Assembly: GCA_964019415.1 (NCBI GenBank)
Contig: OZ025868.1
Location: 3,262,143 to 3,326,142 of the forward strand
Length of the DNA: 64,000 nucleotides
Direction of reading: 5' to 3'
Source: Ianthella basta
Lineage: Eukaryota; Porifera; Demospongiae; Verongiida; Ianthellidae
Positions 47,939 through 58,811 of the stretch are shown here, in pieces. The position numbers and the translations under genes were made by a program. The notes beneath the pieces are model-generated. The model searched no databases, had not been told where the DNA came from, and saw nothing but the letters and a program-made list of their open reading frames with translations. Position 1 is the stretch's first letter; each line of letters starts with the position of its first letter.

Positions 47939-50900
47939 CAAGTCTTGTGATGTGTGCATGTGTTTTAACACATATATCTACAGCTTATGACAAGGTACAA
48001 TTTAGTAACTTACGAAACTGTCTTATGCCCTCATCTGAAATTGGCTGTGCTTTACTGTAGGTGTTATGGCACTTGGCGAACAGTTGGAAAAGTTTTCGGA
48101 ACTTCCTTGACGTAGTTTCAGCAGCTACCACCAAGGAGTGGTCTTCCCGAGGTATGGTAGTAATGCAGTCACATAGTTTGTCTATAGTATCAGCCTAAAA
48201 TGCAGATCATTATTAACAACTCAGCAATCTAATTAACTTATTGCAGATTTAACATGTAATAAGTTACCTTGCAGCATTGGTGCACATGGTTGCCAACGAA
48301 TGTGCTTCCATGATAGGCCTGGCGCTCTACCCCACATTCCTTCAGGGCCTTGTTCACTTGCTGCACGAATGGTCCTAGATGTAGTCTAAACTCAGGAGGA
48401 GTTAGAGACTGGACCTCCATTCTCTATATTGGAAAATACATAGCAGCAATTCACCATATCCTATTGTAAACTGGCAGTGATTCACTCTATAGACTCACTA
48501 GTCTGTCAGCTTGCTGCCTAAGGTGCTGTGCTTCCTGCATGAGTTGTTCCACTTGTTCCTGTACTTCACTGTTGTCTTGTGCATCCAGGGCAAACCATAT
48601 AGCCAGTTGGTCATTGCTCTCAGCCATACTCTCGCACTGTTGTACCATATCTTCGTTGTCTGCTATCTTCTTTAGGGCTGTTATATAGGCATTGAAATGC
48701 TGGTTTGCCTCTGTAGATGTAGTTAGAGTTGCTGCTAGCTTCACATCCAACTCATGGCATGCCTCTTCGTATAGTTGAAATAGCCGTAGAAAGATCCCTA
48801 AACTAATGTGTAAGGCTGGTACACACACCTAAATTGATGTACAACAAATGCCAATAGTTAAATTACATACTGTATAGCAGGAAATATTGACAGGCACACT
48901 CATATTACGAGTGTGCAGCCCATGCATGCATGCACATGCGTTGCAGTTGATATGGCCCTGCTGAAATACCTACTGATGGAAGGACCTGTTCTCAACTGTG
49001 ATGCTCTTTCAAAGAAGGAAACAGAACAGGTGAACGAACGCATGAGGGGAGCTCTTGTGCTTGGTGAACAAGCGAAGGTAGGGAAGAAGCGCAGAGCGGC
49101 ACGTACATCAGCTACACCCCTGAAGAAGAGTGAAGATAGGGAAATATGCAGCTGAAAACGGGCCAGCCATAGCTACTAGGTACTTCACGGTACCTGGAAC
49201 AACCGCATGATGTTCCCTGCATTCGTAGAAATAGTGCACAAACAGCTGATGGCTTTTTCTCGAGACATGCCCAACGATGGCACTCTTTCGCGTCACTGCC
49301 ACGGCGTATGGATCTTTCGTATTGCTGCTTTCCCTCACACATGGCAACTCTTCATCAGCTGTTGGACTCCAGATTTCTTTATAAACATGGTGAGCATGAA
49401 TGCAGCTCTCCACCTCCAAAGCCTCCATAGTAGCCGTTGACACATGCTCAAGCATCAATACACGCGAGTTGAGTGCAATTTTGTGACATCATTGGTCTTG
49501 GACTCGAAATCTGACAAATTTAAAACGCTCCAAATCCCTTTTTTCAAATCTGCCAAATTTTGTGCCTGCCAATATTTCCCGCTATACGGTAGTGGCGGGG
49601 TTTTTAATTTGGTGGATTTTCTGAAAACCGTCAAACCGCCAAATTTAAAACCCTGCCAATATTTCCCACTATACAGTACGTACATACGTATTAATGCCAG
49701 ACTGGCATGTTTACCTGATCCAGAGGGATGTTGAAGAAGTAAGGCTGGATGACGTTGTAGAAGAATTTTGCATTCTTGAGCATACTTCCTGCTGCCGTGA
49801 ACTGGTGAAAGTCTCTCTCTAGTGTATGTATGGTTCGAGCTGCAGGTGTTTCTCTCACAGCAAGAGGAATTTTCATTTCTTGTGATGTGATGGTGCACCA
49901 CAGACAGCAGTGTCGACCTGTGCAAAGTGAAAAGTCAGTTATTCTAAGGTTGACTAACAGTATTGAGGACTGGTGTATATAGCACAGTAGTGCTTACCAG
50001 TGGGCCCAGAGAGACCGAATATTCTACACAGAAATTCGTAGTCTCCGAAAAGGAAGACTCGGATACGTTTGCCCCTTTATAAAGTAATGATGAGAGTGAT
50101 TTAGTGATGTTACACATGTATGGTGTGTTTTAGGTGTTGCATACCTCCAAGTAGTGCCAGATTGTAGCCTGCTGACTTGATCAGTGTATGTGTCCAGTGC
50201 CAGATGTAGGTTGGTAGTGGAGTCTCCGGCCTTAAAACAACAGAAGACACAAGTCTTCTTTCCCGAGTTAGGTTTGTCTCGGTTGGCTATCTGCATCACA
50301 AATATACTATATGTACTAAAGACACCCCAGGGACACATACACACAAATGATTACATCACCTGGAAGGACATCTTGAAGGAACCGCCTCCTTTGTCCCCTC
50401 CCACCTTCACCCAAATTTCATCATTGGGGATAGCATTGTCATGCCATGTGAGTGCTTCAGTTCTGTGTGAAGGTAATTGTAGGACCTGTGAACATGCTGC
50501 GTGTGCTTGATGAACGAAGACATACTGTATGTACAGTACATGTCACAAGAAACTTATGTCATTCCATTGAATTCTGCTGATATTCTGCGAAGCTGCTGCG
50601 CAGCGCGCCGTGAAGCATCTATGCACAGTCCGTAAATCGTCTGTCCAGAGTCCGAAAAATGTGTCCTGTCCGCAGCATTTCTGAACCAGTTTCACAGAAC
50701 GTCAGCTAGGCGATGATTCTAGCGCACGAAATTGTTTCTGTAGCCATATTATACGTAGGTAGCTACTACAGAAAACATGGCGGACAAAGATTCTAATCAT
50801 GTGCGATCAGTCGTATGATTCTTCTCAGCGAATCTGCGTATTCTCCATGGCGAATTTGCAGGCTATTCGTGAGGTTCTGTACAGACACCGCAAAAGTTTT

Positions 50901-53571
50901 TTGGAGTATTTGCGACCTACTGTAACTTTGCTGCCCATGTTTCGCATACTGCCCTACAGCGAATCTGCAGAATAATGTAAGTTTCTTGTGACAAGTACCA
51001 TATGTGCATATAGTGTCTTAGAACTTACTCTTCAAGCTCATCCAGATAGGATAGTATCCTTCGTACTAAATCTGGTGTGTACACACATGGGGCTGCTCTC
51101 AGTTCTTCTCCGTTCAAGGTCGAAAATGAGAAAGGCATAGTTTCCACTTCTGTGTCACCTGCAGACCACTTCTTTGCCAACTCTCTCTCCTTCTTCTCGC
51201 TGGCAAGCTTGACTCCCCACTTTGCCAACCACCTGTTCATTGCAGAATGGACAAGAGTTACGTAGGTATGAAGGATTCAACAAATGTGGAGCTTTCCTTT
51301 ATTAGCAGCACTAGAATTCAATGTTAACAGTTGTGTCTGGCTTTCATACAATGTAACATGTCCTGCATATGTAAATAGCTGCTATACATGAGTTTCTTAT
51401 GGCAGAGATCATAACCAGTCCCATGGCCCCATTATAGTACCTTTATTGAGGAATTCTCACCTACGGATGCTCCTCAGTTTCTTCCAAGGAATGGCAAGAT
51501 CTGCCTTCATTGCCAGTATATCTGCTACAGGGGTCTCATGGGGAACTGTGATGCCTGCTTCCCTCAACAACGTGTCTCTTTCATCCCGGTTTTGTCGAAT
51601 CTCATGTGCTAGTTGAATCCTAGCTGAAGATAAGTCACCACCACTAACCTTCTGGCGGAGGGCAGCCAGATGCTTCGATCTATTCATTAATGTGCGTGGG
51701 CACGCTTCATCACTAGGAATTCTGCCATGAACAATTCTTGTATATGTGAGTGGCTGCGTGTAATAGTGGAAATTGTAATAAATATCCAGGATGTGAAAAC
51801 TGGATTGGGTAGCCAGTCAGTGTCTATATACAATATATCACATCATGGCAACAGGTGATATCTGGTATGTGAAACATGTTGTATCACACTTCAACTTGAT
51901 GTGGTGTGTATTATTTATATCACACTTGAGTGTGGCATAAGTAATACATGTGTGTGAGTTGTGTAGCGTGTCAAACCACTAAGTTGTGCCAGCTCAGCAT
52001 GTCTTTGGGGCCATAGTTTACTTCAGCAATGCTGAACAAGCTCAAATGCCTAAAACCGCTATTTATTCAGCCCAATAGTGTAAATAGTATGTAGTGCATT
52101 ATATATACCACGGGAGCTATCTTCAACTGTGTTATGACATCACATCCCTAGTGGGTCAGTCGTCATATTTACATGGCCTGTGTGCATATATACCAGTTAA
52201 ACGTCTTCTAGCTTGCATGCCCTACTTCAATAAGCCTGAACTGGATATGTGGACTAATTTACTTACTGGGCCTCCTGTTGGCAATGTGAGATCTTGATCT
52301 GTTGCCCTCTCACACCTTGAGTTTATCATTCGCCTGATGATGTGTGTGGCTGCTCTTTGTTCTATCATGGTAGGTGTTTTTTCAATTGGTGCATTTAGCA
52401 CACTTCGTAGACTGATGGCTGATGGTGTGGAAGGAGCTCTTTGGCTAGAGTTTACTTCCTGCTCCGGTGGAGAATCCATGTCCTGCTCCCGTGGAGGGTC
52501 TACGTCCTGCTCCGGTGGAGGGTCTACGTCTTGCTCCGGTGGAGGGTCTACGTCCTGCTCCGGTGGAGGGTCTACGTCTTGCTCCGGTGGAGGGTCTACG
52601 TCCTGCTCCGGTGGAGGGTCTACGTCCTGCTCCGGTGGAGGGTCTACGTCTTGCTCCGGTGGAGGGTCTACGTCCTGCTCCGGTGGAGGGTCTACGTCCT
52701 GCTCCGGTGGAGGGTCTACGTCCTGCTCCGGTGGAGGGTCTACATCCTGTTCTGGAGGTGCGCTTGCATTCATGTGCTCTGTAAGGTCTGTGGATGCAAC
52801 ATATTCTGCTTGTGATTTGGGGCGCCCTCTTCCCTTTGTCCGTTTTGATGGCCTGCCTCCTTTCAGTTGCACATCTACTTTCTTACATGTGTTGCAGTCA
52901 TGTCCTGTGTGTCTGCCCCACCTCTCTGGCTGGGTTGAGCAAGTGTAGTCATGCCCATCTCTTGCATGCTGTTCATAATGAATCATTGCCTTCATGGGAT
53001 GGAGAGGGTACGTATAATTTGTATATAGTACTAGGATTGGTAGAATGCATGCAATTTTTTCTTCTGCATGTGTTGATGCACACCACAATAGATTTACCTG
53101 TGCTATAAAGTGAACCTATATGGTCACCTGTCCTGTTATTGCTGACACCGTATACTGAGATTTTGAAATGATTCAATTTGGTAGTGTGGCAGCTGTCAGG
53201 ATATCTGCCGATATAATAGCCCACCACTATTCCTCACCATGTATTTTTGGGGCATGGAATCTGCTTATTTAAAACCCCTGCATATAGCCATTTTCGGGCA
53301 ATCTGCCTATTTTGTACCTGCCATGCAGTATTTCCCATTATACAACGGCTGTACAATATATATTATAGCTTACCATGTAGCATGCATTGCAGAATTGCTT
53401 TGGATGTACTTCCTTCTGGTCCTCCTTTACTTGCACCTTAAAGGCAGTTTCCAACCTCTCAGCGTAATCAAGACAGTTGTATGTAACTCTGTACCGTTGT
53501 GACCTGGCCAGTAGTTTAGCACAAATTCTACACAACTTCATCAGATTCGTTCGATGAGCCTCCATGTTCAT
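47543..53571 (-). CDS. RAG1-like (N-RAG-TP/Chapaev-type) transposase-like protein, 12 exons, intact
   Basis: Exons (minus): 53374-53571, 52267-52989, 51461-51753, 51029-51232, 50360-50462, 50145-50290, 49998-50074, 49715-49917, 48499-48828, 48268-48423, 48014-48194, 47543-47847. All phases agree: 972 residues, no lesion. Residues 1-66 resemble the RAG1 N-terminal zinc motif ('LCRICAKLL', 'VHPKQFCNACY'). Exon 2 is basic with 'HDCNTCKK' and about eleven PPPEQDVD repeats. The core can be laid along RAG1: Asp496 in 'VKVGGDKGG', Asp567 in 'LFGDYEFL', Cys586/Cys589 in 'CLWC', His896/His901 in 'KMHMLEDH' and Glu922 in 'GEQGAES' match the RAG1 D-D-E triad and zinc ligands in order and spacing style. 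Related proteins are frequent in cnidarian and mollusc genomes. It could be an active transposase or a domesticated gene. The RAG1 alignment was made by eye. Confidence 0.82.
47886..47934. repeat. (AT)n microsatellite
   Basis: About 24 AT units in the last intron of the RAG1-like gene, upstream of the acceptor at 47848. Confidence 0.96.
49110..49458 (-). pseudogene. HIRAN-domain gene fragment, frameshifted
   Basis: 'CIHAHHVYKEIWSPTADEEL', 'NTKDPYAVAV' and 'IVGHVSRK' match the HIRAN domain (found in SWI/SNF helicases such as HLTF and in many stand-alone invertebrate proteins). After GHVSRK the continuation ('AVCALFLRMQGTSCGC', 'SRYREVPSSYG') is in another frame, so the copy is broken near 49260. 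It lies in the intron between exons 49715-49917 and 48499-48828 of the RAG1-like gene, same strand. Confidence 0.65.
49515..49682. repeat. Repeat with TTTAAAACCCTGCCAATATT blocks
   Basis: Two related, partly inverted blocks contain CTGCCAATATTTCCC followed by a CTATAC motif. A diverged copy is at about 53255-53350. It resembles a small MITE; ends not defined. Confidence 0.55.
50532..50996. mobile_element. MITE-like element with TGTCACAAGAAACTTA ends
   Basis: The left end TGTCACAAGAAACTTATGTC and the right end TAAGTTTCTTGTGACA are inverted repeats about 465 bases apart, in the intron between exons 51029-51232 and 50360-50462 of the RAG1-like gene. AGTAC occurs on both sides, a possible 5-base duplication. 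Confidence 0.65.
52481..52745. repeat. 24-base coding minisatellite in RAG1-like gene
   Basis: About eleven copies of TGCTCCGGTGGAGGGTCTAC plus four bases, encoding the octapeptide PPPEQDVD on the minus strand. Copies differ only by silent T/C changes, so the array is young or homogenised. Confidence 0.95.
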
Positions 53572-54341
53572 GCACTAACTGCTGCTATACTAAAACAGCT
53601 CTAGTTGCTCAACACCTGTTTTATACTATTCCGTACAGGAAAACACCCCCACTTTTCCTGTCATGCTACTTTGTTTCCTGCATCCTTCCTAGTTGATAAT
53701 CAGCAAGTAATTCATCATGCCTGTGCCTGTTCATTGAGTGGGTTGTGTAACTACGTGCTGCCTGGCTGTTTTGCTGTTTTATATGCGCATTGTTTACCAT
53801 TAAGCATTAACTTTAACTAGCTATGCTCATGCATGGCATTCTTGAATAGATTATGTTTGTGAAACTTCACAGTAAGCTTCTGTGTTTTTCTCCCTTCTCA
53901 GGTACAATCTTACGTAGAAACATACTTATTTGTATAGAACAAAATCTCCACATTTTTCTTACTTGTTTATGAACTTTATGTTTACGATGTTGTATACAAT
54001 GAATGTTTAAGTCTTGAACAATATGGATGTATGTATGTAATATGTATATGAATATTATGTGCGGCAGTTGTGCACGACATTTGCATGCAGTCTAAAGATT
54101 TTGCATGTATTCTCTTCAGCTGTACATGAAAATCTAAGCGAGAGATTTGTGCAAGTTGTACATGATATGCATGAGTACAATTGTTTGGTCATATAATTAT
54201 ATTGTTGATTGAATCATATAAAATTGTGATCATGAGTCAAAGCAAATGGATTATACAATGTCATGCATTTGGGAAAATCGCAATGGCTTAGAGTTCGTGA
54301 TTGTCATCAGTGCAATGCTAGCTTGCTATTGTCAGTTGGCT
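53572..54341. other. Spacer upstream of the RAG1-like gene
   Basis: 770 bases of AT-rich sequence between two minus-strand genes; expected to include the RAG1-like promoter. No motif recognised. Confidence 0.5.
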
Positions 54342-55228
54342 CTAGCATGCAGGTCTTTTCCGTTTGTACACTTGGCGTATGTACACCGGGGAAGGCCAAT
54401 CCTGTTCTTGCAGTGGCTGTGCTTGCATGTCCGGGTACGTTGCTAGCCACTCTTCTTTAAACTCATATTCCCCGTCATCCTGCGCCTGCTCATCACATGC
54501 ACTATCAGTCATCTCCCATTCTTCATCCGTGTTCTCTGCATAAAATTGCATGGTGTTATAATTAATCACTGCATTTCACCATTTGGGCACGTTTTGAAAC
54601 CAACATGATGACTCACTGGCTGCCTCTTCCTCAACATCAGAGCTGTACATGTTGAATGAGCCTGTGGACAGCATAGTGCATGTACATGCACGTGTACCCT
54701 ATATTATATTATTATAATTATGACATTCAATTTTTGAAGAGTGTCAAGTTTGTGTGGTATATAATTATATAAGTTCTGAATAATATGCAGCTGATCAATA
54801 TTGTAATACTCACTGTACAAATGCTCAGAGGGATGCGAGTGAGGACAAAGGCAGGGGCAGGAAGCCGTTGCTTCTTTGCTGCTGCTGCTTGGGCCTGTGC
54901 ATGATTATATGTTCATTGATCAATTTTAGCTAAATACAGGGAAATCCTATGAAGTTATAATACATTGTACTCACTGTCCAATTGCTCAAAAGCAATTGTG
55001 GGTGGATGAGGCTTTTGAGGTGTTGGTAGGAAGATATGCCGGTCTTCCTCCCACTGGCTATAGCTAGCTATAATCTTAGATGGCGTCTCAGGCACACAAG
55101 TAACTTCTGGTAGTTCTTTAAAGTCACCCTTCTTAGCCTCCTGTTAGGCATTTAAATGAACATAATTAGCTACAAATTTAAATCTTTCCATTTGTATTAA
55201 CTTAGTTTACCTTATCACTTTTCTCCAT
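54342..55228 (-). CDS. Unrecognised five-exon gene for an acidic 167-residue protein
   Basis: Exons (minus): 55211-55228, 54975-55140, 54814-54894, 54617-54661, 54342-54535. All have GT-AG borders and agreeing phases (504 nt; introns 2-4 are phase 1), ATG to TAG. The protein begins MEKSDKEAKKGDFKELPE, has a Cys/His-rich stretch (SCPCLCPHSHPSEH) and a long acidic segment (DEEWEMTD...DDGEYEFKEEW), and ends basic (YKRKRPAC). No family recognised and no resemblance to RAG2. It lies 770 bases upstream of the RAG1-like gene on the same strand and inside the interval bounded by the inverted 12-base motif arrays, so it may be a second protein of the same element. The start codon is uncertain. Confidence 0.6.
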
Positions 55229-55239
55229 AGTTAGTTTCA

Positions 55240-56638
55240 CGCACAGAACCAGATTGAGCTTGGGGATTAGCTGAAGAACTAGACTCTCTAGCTTCTTGGG
55301 CAGTACTAGCTTAAGTATTACAGGTAGCTAGCCCATAACGTGTGCTATCTTGAGTTTAATCTGTACACATCCCGTGCAATTTCCTTTCACACATGCACAC
55401 CCATGCTGACCCATCCACCCACACCAGCTCATGCACCTCCCACTCCTTCTCACATAACTATTATGGTGCAAGTTGTATTATTATATTAATCTACAGTAAT
55501 TAATTCTTGTATGATAATTGTATATAGCTATAGCTATAGCTATGCATGCATAATAGCTAGCTAATTAGCTACAATAGCTATAAATAGAGGGTGGGGGTGG
55601 GGGAGGCTCTGCCCCCTAACTGAAAGCCCCATAGAATCTACTTGCACCCTTAAAAATAGCTATGTAGCTAGCTACTAGGCTAGCTAGCTATACAATTATG
55701 TTATGAACAGTGGTGGCGGAACATGGTTGGGTTTGGGGGGGCTGCTTATAGCTAGTGGCAAAGCCAATCATACATGTGCCCATTATATTCAAGATACAGC
55801 CCCCTAGCCCCCCCCCCCCCCCCCCCCCCCCCTACCTACCGCCGCTACCGCCGCCCTACGTTAGCTATGAATGAAAATGTTCCTTCACACATGCACATAG
55901 CTACAGGCATCACTGTCAGGGATTGCATTGTTATATACATGCAAAGCATTGTTCCCTGTATGTTGTCACTGCCACATGGGTACATGTGTACAGCCATAGC
56001 TATAGAGTTAGCTGAATTCTTCCAGAATCTGTAGGAAAAAATAAGTAGCAAATTGAATTCAAGTGAATTCAGCTTAAAGTATCATTAGCTTGTGCTGGTA
56101 TGTAGTGATTTCGTTCAGAAAACCCGGAGGAATGATAACACGATTATGTATAGCCAGCATAGGGAAAACACACAAAGAGCTACGCCATTGTCTTGATTGC
56201 GCAATCTAGTTTTGTACGCGTGCGAAACACCCGTGTCGTACCCCATTTGTTGTCTTTTCATATTATTCTTGTTCTCCTTCCCACCGAATATTTGCCCGCT
56301 CCTAGCGCACGACACAGAGCACCTACGGACCCAAGTCGTGCACAAGGACTTACGTACCTAGGTCAAGGACTAGGATCTGAGCGCCGGTGGCAATCCGATA
56401 AGTATAGCCCTGGAGCGGGCAGGAAATTTGTCCTCCCCGTGTATTAAAGATACCCCAATACCGCCATTTTGTTTGCGCTGGTATACCGTACAATACACAG
56501 AAGCCGCATCATCTAAAAGTGGCGCAATTGTGCTCGATGCTCTACACAATTTTCAGCTAATTTAAGGAAGGGGTATTAGTCAGCGCTGGTATCAATCTGA
56601 TATAACCATAGTCCTTTGGATATGCAAAAACTCTACAA
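55240..56638. other. Spacer with poly(C) run
   Basis: Contains a C homopolymer of about 23 bases at 55809-55831 within CCCC-rich sequence and AGCTAGCT-rich stretches. No gene recognised. Confidence 0.5.
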
Positions 56639-56968
56639 ACAAGTGTATGAAAAATCCTTTAGAATCAAAAGGGATTTAGGAATGGCCAGCAGAAAAAGCA
56701 TAGAAACAAGCAACAGTAACTCAACACCATGATGAACCACATTGCTGTGAAGTTCACTATGCGTTCCTATTTTCCTTGTAGCTACATGGGACTGACTAGC
56801 TAGACATTTGGGCCCATGTAGCTGTACAAGGAAATTAGGAATGCATATAGTGAACTTCACGGCAATGTGGTTCATCATGGTGTTGAGTTACTGTTGCTTG
56901 TTTCTATGCTTTTTCTGCTGGCCATTCCTAAATCCCTTTTGATTCTAAAGGATTTTTCATACACTTGT
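56639..56968. repeat. Long near-perfect palindrome (hairpin), about 330 bases
   Basis: Left arm from ACAAGTGTATGAAAAATCCT to CCTTGTAGCTACATGGG; right arm is its inverse, ending AGGATTTTTCATACACTTGT. Arms of about 150 bases differ at a few sites, with a loop of about 25 bases near 56800. Confidence 0.92.
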
Positions 56969-57110
56969 TAGTATGAGATCATCAATGAAACGACAAATGA
57001 CATCATTGCTTACCGTTGAAAACGTCATAAATATGACTGCCATGCAAACACACATGGAGCATGAGAAGGCAATGTATCGGGGACAATGTGGAGTACCCTG
57101 GTCGTCAATC

Positions 57111-57300
57111 ATAGTGTGTATTGTCTATTTACGGTTGCTTGGAACGCCTACGGATTGGGCATTTCACGTGCTAGTCATTCGGACCAATGAAATTCGATGA
57201 CGTCCCAAAAGAGCGCATATTTCATTTGTCCAAATGACTAGCACGTGAAATGCCCAATCCGTAGGCGTTCCAAGCAACCGTAAATAGACAGTATCACTAT
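57111..57300. repeat. Second palindrome, about 190 bases
   Basis: Arms contain TTTACGGTTGCTTGGAACGC and TACGGATTGGGCATTTCACG on the left, mirrored exactly on the right; ends ATAGTG/CACTAT. A foldback MITE is the likely nature. Confidence 0.92.
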
Positions 57301-57891
57301 GGCATAGCTACATACGTAGTTACTAAGCATGCTATGTACTTGGACATGCATTGCATTGCAATCCATGGCGTAGGCCTTTCTATCCGGCGAGACTTCCAAT
57401 TATTCCTACATGATACCAGCGCATGTACAGTTAAGGGCTCGTCTTGGCATGCTTCCAACCACATACTTGTCCTCCACAGTTGTTTCTTTAATGCTTACAT
57501 CACACCCTTCTGTATGGCAGGCAACGTAAACTTCCAAACTTGACTGACATGCTTTTATGCCTGTCAAATAAGATTCTGCTGACATCTCACACATACATAT
57601 CTGCTAACTATCACTGTCTCACTAGCAAGTCTTCTGAGTTAGCTTACAACTAGTATATGTGGTTTGTCAGCAAAGGATTATATAATTATTTCTGTATACA
57701 TTTGCCGAAGGACATCGACCCGAGCTCAGAGAACACTTCGGATGCCCTCTCACTACCCCCAGATGATGTGTATATCTATTGAATTAAACTTCTTCCCATG
57801 CACCCTCAATTCAATGGCATGCCCTTAGGCTAGCTTATATTTGCTTGCTACAGCGTGCACTCCAATGGTGGCAGTGCAGGTTCTGTCGACC

Positions 57892-58260
57892 GGCTGTAAC
57901 TTGCACTGGTGGTCTTTTTCTTCAACCATTGAGCGCATTTACTTTCTGGCACATGTGGTGGTGGCTACTGTAACTTGCACTGGTGGTGGTCTTTTTCTAT
58001 GACCAACTAGTGCAGATACCCTACTGGCACAGGTGGTGGTGGCTGCAATATTGTAACTTGCACTATGTGGTGGTGGTGGTGTTTTTTCTAGAGCAATGGC
58101 GCATATGCTGAATGCATGCATTAATTTGTAACTTGCACTGTGTGATAGTGGTGGTAGTATGCATGCATATGTGGTAGCAGTGCCTGATGTGGTCTGTTTT
58201 CTTGCAGCTCTAGCACATAATATACTGGTGTGCTCATTGCAACTTCCACTGTGGTGCACA
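57892..58260. repeat. Minisatellite carrying TAACTTGCACTG, inverted relative to 46.8 kb
   Basis: Four copies of GTAACTTGCACT (57896, 57970, 58053, 58131) and a variant (about 58238), spaced 74-107 bases, each followed by GGTGGTGG-type sequence. One copy reads CTTGCACTGTGTG, containing CACTGTG. Confidence 0.85.
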
Positions 58261-58261
58261 T

Positions 58262-58811
58262 GGTGGTGATCGATGGTGGTTGTATTTATCTATGTATGTG
58301 GTGGTATAAATATGTCATATAAATTATAGCGATCGATTTGCAAAAAAGCATACAGGAAATTTTAATGCCTTGCCATGCAGAAAGATCCATGGCCCATGAA
58401 CCCCAATAATTTACTATACATAATATATACAATCATGCATAATTATGCTTTAAATTTAATTCTTACGTTTTCTTAATTTCACAATTAGATCAATTATATG
58501 TAATACATGAAACAAAATTACAAAAGTACCTAATTATTTTACGATATATAAGGAATTACAACACAGCATTCACATAAATGCATAACCAGTATATAAACCA
58601 TACATAAAGTGAATGCTGTTTAGTGTCTGCTCTATAGCAGGCTACAAGTGGTTGAATGTAGTTATGGCAAAGTTGCATAGTAAAGTTAATTATAGCATTA
58701 TATCCACTTACGTAGTATACTGTAAATGATGTTAGCAATAAATGTCTCCAACATCATCAAAAGTAGTAGTAGTGATTATAAAGTATGCAAAGAGTGTAAG
58801 TAAGTATGCTT
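58262..58811. other. Spacer, no gene recognised
   Basis: AT-rich 3' flank of the DZIP3/TTC3-like gene. Confidence 0.5.

Noticed and set aside
48913-49155. 80-codon plus-strand frame next to the HIRAN remnant
   Set aside because: Composition looks protein-like (Lys/Arg-rich end), but no domain or partner exon is visible and it overlaps the minus-strand HIRAN fragment.
52481-52745. Regular short repeats that might suggest a CRISPR array
   Set aside because: Contiguous coding repeats without unique spacers, in an animal genome.
52337-52948. Plus-strand frames rich in CSGGGST or RWRVYVLL over the 24-base repeat
   Set aside because: Repeat shadows; the minus-strand frame joins in phase to flanking RAG1-like exons.
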